The notes below the pieces were generated by a model. The model searched no databases, was not told the origin of the DNA, and saw only the letters and a program-made list of their open reading frames with translations. From an uncultured Clostridia bacterium (lineage in GTDB: Bacteria > Bacillota > Clostridia > Christensenellales > Aristaeellaceae): 8,749 bases of DNA. The DNA is taken from assembly GCA_937906775.1 (NCBI GenBank), contig CALCUD010000008.1, positions 1 through 8,749 of the forward strand, read 5' to 3'. Made by a program: the position numbers and the translations under genes. Each line of letters starts with the position of its first letter. The first letter of the stretch is position 1. Below, piece after piece: positions 5,331 to 8,749 of this stretch.

Positions 5331-7292
5331 GTGAGAGAGAAGAAACCTTACTACATTTCAACGGCTATCGCGTACACCTCCGCCAAACCTCATATCGGCA
5401 ATACTTATGAGATCGTTCTGGCAGACGCTATCGCACGCTATAAGCGGCAGGAAGGGTATGATGTCTATTTCCAGACCGGCACAGACGAGCACGGCCTGAA
5501 GATCCAGCAGAAAGCGGAAGCCGCAGGCATAACCCCGCAGGAATATGTGGACAACGTTGCCGGAGAGATCAAAAACATCTGGGATCTGATGAATACGACC
5601 TATGACAGATTCGTGCGCACCACCGATCCCGATCATGTGGCCAAGATTCAGAAAATCTGCCGCAGAATGTATGAAAAAGGGGATATCTATAAGGGCAAGT
5701 ACACCGGAAAATATTGCACGCCCTGCGAGTCTTTCTGGACAGAAAGTCAGCTTGTTGACGGCAAATGTCCGGATTGCGGACGACCTGTTGTCGATGCGGA
5801 GGAGGAAGCCTATTTCTTCCGGATGAGCAAATATGCAGATCAGTTAATGAAACATATTGAGGATCATCCGGAATTCATTCAGCCTGAGAGCCGGAAAAAC
5901 GAGATTGTCAATAATTTCCTCAAGCCGGGCCTTCAGGACCTGTGCGTTTCCCGCTCCAGCTTCACATGGGGGATCCCGCTTGATTTTGCGCCGGGTCACG
6001 TTGTATATGTCTGGCTGGATGCACTGAGCAACTACATCACCTTCTGCGGCTATGATCCGGACGGAAACCATGACGAACACTATCAAAAATTCTGGCCGGC
6101 GGATCTGCATCTGATCGGAAAGGATATCATCCGTTTCCACACGATCTACTGGCCGATTTTCCTGATGAGCATGGGCGAGCCGCTGCCGAAGCAGGTGTTC
6201 GGTCATCCGTGGCTGCTGGTCAAGGGCGAAAAAATGTCCAAATCGTTGGGGAATGTTATTTACGCGGATGATCTGGTGAACCAGTTCGGCGTTGACGCGG
6301 TACGTTATTTTGTGCTGCACGAAATGCCGTTCGCCTCTGACGGGATCATGACCTATGATCTGATCATTGAACGGATCAACAGCGATCTGGCCAATATTCT
6401 GGGGAATCTGGTCAACCGGACCATCGCTATGACGCAGAAGTATTTTGACGGCGAGATCCGCAAGCCGGGAGCAGATGAAGGCCCGGACGCGGATCTGAAG
6501 GCTGTCGCTCTGGCAGTACCGGGACAGGTGAATGAAAAGATGACCGGCCTGAAGGTTGCGGATGCAATCGACGAGATCTTTACTTTGCTGCGCCGGGCCA
6601 ACAAGTATATAGATGAAACCGCTCCATGGGCACTGGCGAAAAATGATGAAAACAGGGAGCGCCTCGGAACAGTTCTGTATAATCTGCTGGAATCCATCCG
6701 CTTTGCGGCAGTCAGTCTGAAGCCGTTCCTTCCCGAAACGTCCGACAGAATTCTGAAACAGTTGAACACTGAGGACGGAGGTCTGGAAAGCCTGAATTCT
6801 TTCGGAATGCTGAAGCCCGGCGATAAGGTCGGCACTGCAGAGATCCTTTTCGCACGGCTGGATCCGGCTGTAAAGTTGGCCGAAATTGAAGCGTTCCAGG
6901 CGGAAAAAGCGAAGGCACAGCTGCCGGCTCTGGAAATCGAACCCTATGAGTCCAATCAGGTTGACTTTGATACTTTCTGCAAGAGCGATCTTCGGGCTGT
7001 CAAGGTCAAAGCCTGCGAGCCTGTGAAAAAATCCGACAAACTTCTTCGCTTTACTCTGGATGACGGAACCGGAACGGACCGGCAGATCCTGTCCGGAATC
7101 GCGAAATACTATAAGGCGGAGGAACTGGTTGGGAAGACGCTGGTAGCTATTGTGAATCTTCCGCCGCGAAAGATGATGGGGCAGGAGAGCTGCGGAATGC
7201 TCCTGTCAGCGGTTCATACTGAGAAGGGCGAAGAAAAACTGAACCTGATCATGGTAAACGACGGGATCCCCGCCGGTGCGAAACTCTGCTGA
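5331..7292 (+). CDS. metG: Methionyl-tRNA synthetase with C-terminal tRNA-binding domain
   Basis: This is a cytoplasmic class I synthetase that joins methionine to initiator and elongator tRNA-Met. It has 653 residues. The Rossmann catalytic core begins YYISTAIAYTSAKPHIGN, with HIGN (21-24) as the HIGH motif. A zinc knuckle follows with Cys129, Cys132, Cys146 and Cys149 (single CxxC...CxxC type). KMSKS is intact at 301-305. The helical anticodon-binding domain includes NKYIDETAPWALAK (about 424-437). The end (about 544-653) is an OB-fold tRNA-binding domain like Arc1p/Trbp111 (VDFDTF, LLRFTLDDG, NLPPRKMMGQESCGMLLSA), which in other species aids dimerisation. The start is GTG at 5331, with AAAGGAG 8 bases upstream and just after the leader terminator. 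The reading frame stays open back to an ATG at 5187, but that lies inside the T-box RNA and is not a plausible start. Expression is controlled by the T-box. pgi follows after 32 bases. Confidence 0.97.
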   Translation: MREKKPYYISTAIAYTSAKPHIGNTYEIVLADAIARYKRQEGYDVYFQTGTDEHGLKIQQKAEAAGITPQEYVDNVAGEIKNIWDLMNTTYDRFVRTTDPDHVAKIQKICRRMYEKGDIYKGKYTGKYCTPCESFWTESQLVDGKCPDCGRPVVDAEEEAYFFRMSKYADQLMKHIEDHPEFIQPESRKNEIVNNFLKPGLQDLCVSRSSFTWGIPLDFAPGHVVYVWLDALSNYITFCGYDPDGNHDEHYQKFWPADLHLIGKDIIRFHTIYWPIFLMSMGEPLPKQVFGHPWLLVKGEKMSKSLGNVIYADDLVNQFGVDAVRYFVLHEMPFASDGIMTYDLIIERINSDLANILGNLVNRTIAMTQKYFDGEIRKPGADEGPDADLKAVALAVPGQVNEKMTGLKVADAIDEIFTLLRRANKYIDETAPWALAKNDENRERLGTVLYNLLESIRFAAVSLKPFLPETSDRILKQLNTEDGGLESLNSFGMLKPGDKVGTAEILFARLDPAVKLAEIEAFQAEKAKAQLPALEIEPYESNQVDFDTFCKSDLRAVKVKACEPVKKSDKLLRFTLDDGTGTDRQILSGIAKYYKAEELVGKTLVAIVNLPPRKMMGQESCGMLLSAVHTEKGEEKLNLIMVNDGIPAGAKLC

Positions 7293-7324
7293 CCGAAAAA
7301 TGATTGATCGGAGGATACGGGATC

Positions 7325-8749
7325 ATGGCGAACTGGAACAATCTGGAGACATTGAACGCATATAAAGCTTTGAAAGAAAATACGGAGCGGATTGATCTGA
7401 CGGTGGGAATGGCCGGGGAAAACGGTGCGGAACGTGTGGCGAAATATCGGATTCCCATGGGCGGAGGCATGACATATTATTACGCGGCCAAACAGGTGGA
7501 TGACAGCGTACTTCAGAATCTGGCCGGGCTGGCCGGGGAGGCTGAACTGGCGGAGAAATACGCGGAACTGTTCAACGGCGCTGTGATCAATACCGGCGAG
7601 AACCGGCGCGTACTTCACCATCTGACACGCGGACAGCTTGGAGATAACGTGATCGCGGACGGAACGGATAAACGCGCGTTCTATCTTGAACAGCAGCAGA
7701 GGATCGCCGATTTCGCCGGGAAGGTCCATCGCGGCGAAATCACCAACGCGGCGGGTGAAAAGTTCACAACGGTCGTACAGATCGGTATCGGAGGAAGCGA
7801 CCTCGGTCCCAGAGCCATGTATCTGGCTCTGGAGAACTGGGCACGTCAGAACGGAACGTTCTTCATGGACGCAAAATTCATATCCAATGTGGATCCGGAT
7901 GACGCCGCCGCGGTTCTGAAAGGGACGGACATCGCACACAGCCTTTTTATTCTGGTATCCAAATCCGGCACCACCCTGGAAACGCTGACGAACGAATCTT
8001 TCGTGAAAGATGCTCTCAATCATGCCGGACTGGATGCTTCGAACCATATGATCGCCGTGACCAGTGAAACCTCACCGCTGGCGAAAAGCAGCGACTATCT
8101 GGCCGCGTTCTTCATGGATGATTATATCGGCGGCCGCTACTCTTCCACCAGCGCTGTCGGCGGCGCAGTTCTGAGCCTGGCTTTCGGACCGGATGTATTT
8201 GCACGTTTTCTGAACGGCGCGGCGGAGGAAGACAAACTGGCTGCGGAAAAGGATCCGCTGAAAAACGCGGCTATGATGGACGCACTGATCGGCGTTTATG
8301 AACGGAATATTCTTGGATATCCCTCAACTGCCGTTTTGCCCTACAGTCAGGCGCTGAGCCGCTTCCCGGCGCACCTGCAGCAGCTGGATATGGAATCCAA
8401 CGGCAAATGTGTGAACCGGGAAGGAGAACGGCTGAACTACGTGACCGGTCCCGTTATCTTTGGTGAACCCGGAACGAACGGGCAGCATTCCTTCTATCAG
8501 CTTCTGCATCAGGGAACGGATATCATTCCGCTTCAGTTTATTGGATTTAAAAATAATCAGGCCGGTATGGACGTGACGATCCAGGGAAGCACGAGCCAGC
8601 AGAAACTGTGCGCCAACGTGGCTGCCCAGATCATGGCTTTTGCATGCGGCAAACAGGATCAGAACCGGAACAGGAATTTTGAGGGCAACCGTCCTTCTTC
8701 CATCATTATCGGCGAGCAGCTGACGCCCGAAGCTCTGGGCGCGTTACTT
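7325..8749 (+). CDS. pgi: Glucose-6-phosphate isomerase, cut by window edge
   Basis: This cytoplasmic enzyme interconverts glucose 6-phosphate and fructose 6-phosphate in glycolysis and gluconeogenesis. All 475 visible codons are open. Motifs are VQIGIGGSDLGP (about 151-162), the phosphate-binding SKSGTTLET (212-220), IGGRYSSTSAVG (PGI signature 1 region, about 269-280), GEPGTNGQHSFYQLLHQGTDIIPLQFI (380-406, signature 2 region) with catalytic Glu381 and His395, and QLTPEALGALL at the edge. The missing end, probably about 40-50 residues, should carry the catalytic Lys. SKSGTT replaces the SKTFTT of E. coli PGI, a variant I associate with anaerobic bacteria. The ATG has GGAGG (7310-7314) 10 bases upstream. 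It follows metG after 32 bases without a terminator, so it is probably on the T-box-controlled transcript. A promoter inside the end of metG is not excluded. Confidence 0.96.
   Translation, partial: MANWNNLETLNAYKALKENTERIDLTVGMAGENGAERVAKYRIPMGGGMTYYYAAKQVDDSVLQNLAGLAGEAELAEKYAELFNGAVINTGENRRVLHHLTRGQLGDNVIADGTDKRAFYLEQQQRIADFAGKVHRGEITNAAGEKFTTVVQIGIGGSDLGPRAMYLALENWARQNGTFFMDAKFISNVDPDDAAAVLKGTDIAHSLFILVSKSGTTLETLTNESFVKDALNHAGLDASNHMIAVTSETSPLAKSSDYLAAFFMDDYIGGRYSSTSAVGGAVLSLAFGPDVFARFLNGAAEEDKLAAEKDPLKNAAMMDALIGVYERNILGYPSTAVLPYSQALSRFPAHLQQLDMESNGKCVNREGERLNYVTGPVIFGEPGTNGQHSFYQLLHQGTDIIPLQFIGFKNNQAGMDVTIQGSTSQQKLCANVAAQIMAFACGKQDQNRNRNFEGNRPSSIIIGEQLTPEALGALL

Noticed and set aside
7300..7326. 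ATGAT and ATCAT could pair around the pgi ribosome binding site
   Set aside because: It is a five-base AT-rich pairing with a large loop and no further support. Chance is the better explanation.
7214..8047. 277-codon open frame on the minus strand opposite metG end and pgi
   Set aside because: It is antisense to two well-supported genes and its protein has no recognisable motif.
1..8749. Mobile elements, CRISPR arrays, tRNA or rRNA genes, attachment sites
   Set aside because: I saw no repeat arrays, transposase or integrase motifs, or tRNA-like cloverleaf sequences. Apart from the gap before metG, which holds the promoter and T-box, no gene-free stretch exceeds about 200 bases.

Overview
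The window looks like chromosomal core DNA of a low-redundancy, moderately GC-rich Firmicute, most likely a member of the Clostridia. The reasons are a complete T-box leader in front of a methionyl-tRNA synthetase, strong AAGGAG-type ribosome binding sites, near-consensus sigma-A promoters (TTGACA/TATAAT type, mostly 17-bp spacers), and a GyrB/ParE-GyrA/ParC pair whose motifs fit the second type IIA topoisomerase of Clostridia. Nothing points to phage, plasmid, IS or genomic-island DNA.

Layout. On the minus strand, reading right to left: an orphan CPA2-like cation/proton antiporter (about 3885 down to 2572) with its own promoter and a clear intrinsic terminator. Next comes a type IIA topoisomerase B subunit (2371 to 386, probably parE) with an extended -10 promoter. 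It is followed after only 6 bases by the A subunit (probably parC, from 379, cut by the left edge). On the plus strand, diverging from the antiporter: a D-2-hydroxyacid dehydrogenase (4058-5005). Then a consensus promoter and a methionine T-box leader (5073-5309) control metG (5331-7292). A glucose-6-phosphate isomerase gene (pgi, from 7325, cut by the right edge) follows 32 bases after metG with no terminator between them.

How the genes work together. ParE and ParC form one heterotetrameric topoisomerase and look translationally coupled. metG and pgi appear to share one T-box-controlled transcript, so uncharged tRNA-Met would raise both. The antiporter and the dehydrogenase are divergent single genes, each with a palindrome near its predicted transcription start that could be an operator.

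The window is mostly ordinary housekeeping DNA, and I found no evidence of a wholly new system. The points most worth a second look are the methionine T-box reading through into pgi, a glycine at the quinolone-determining acidic position of the A subunit, the in-frame three-codon junction between parE and parC, the two start-site palindromes, and the probable NADP(H) preference of the dehydrogenase.
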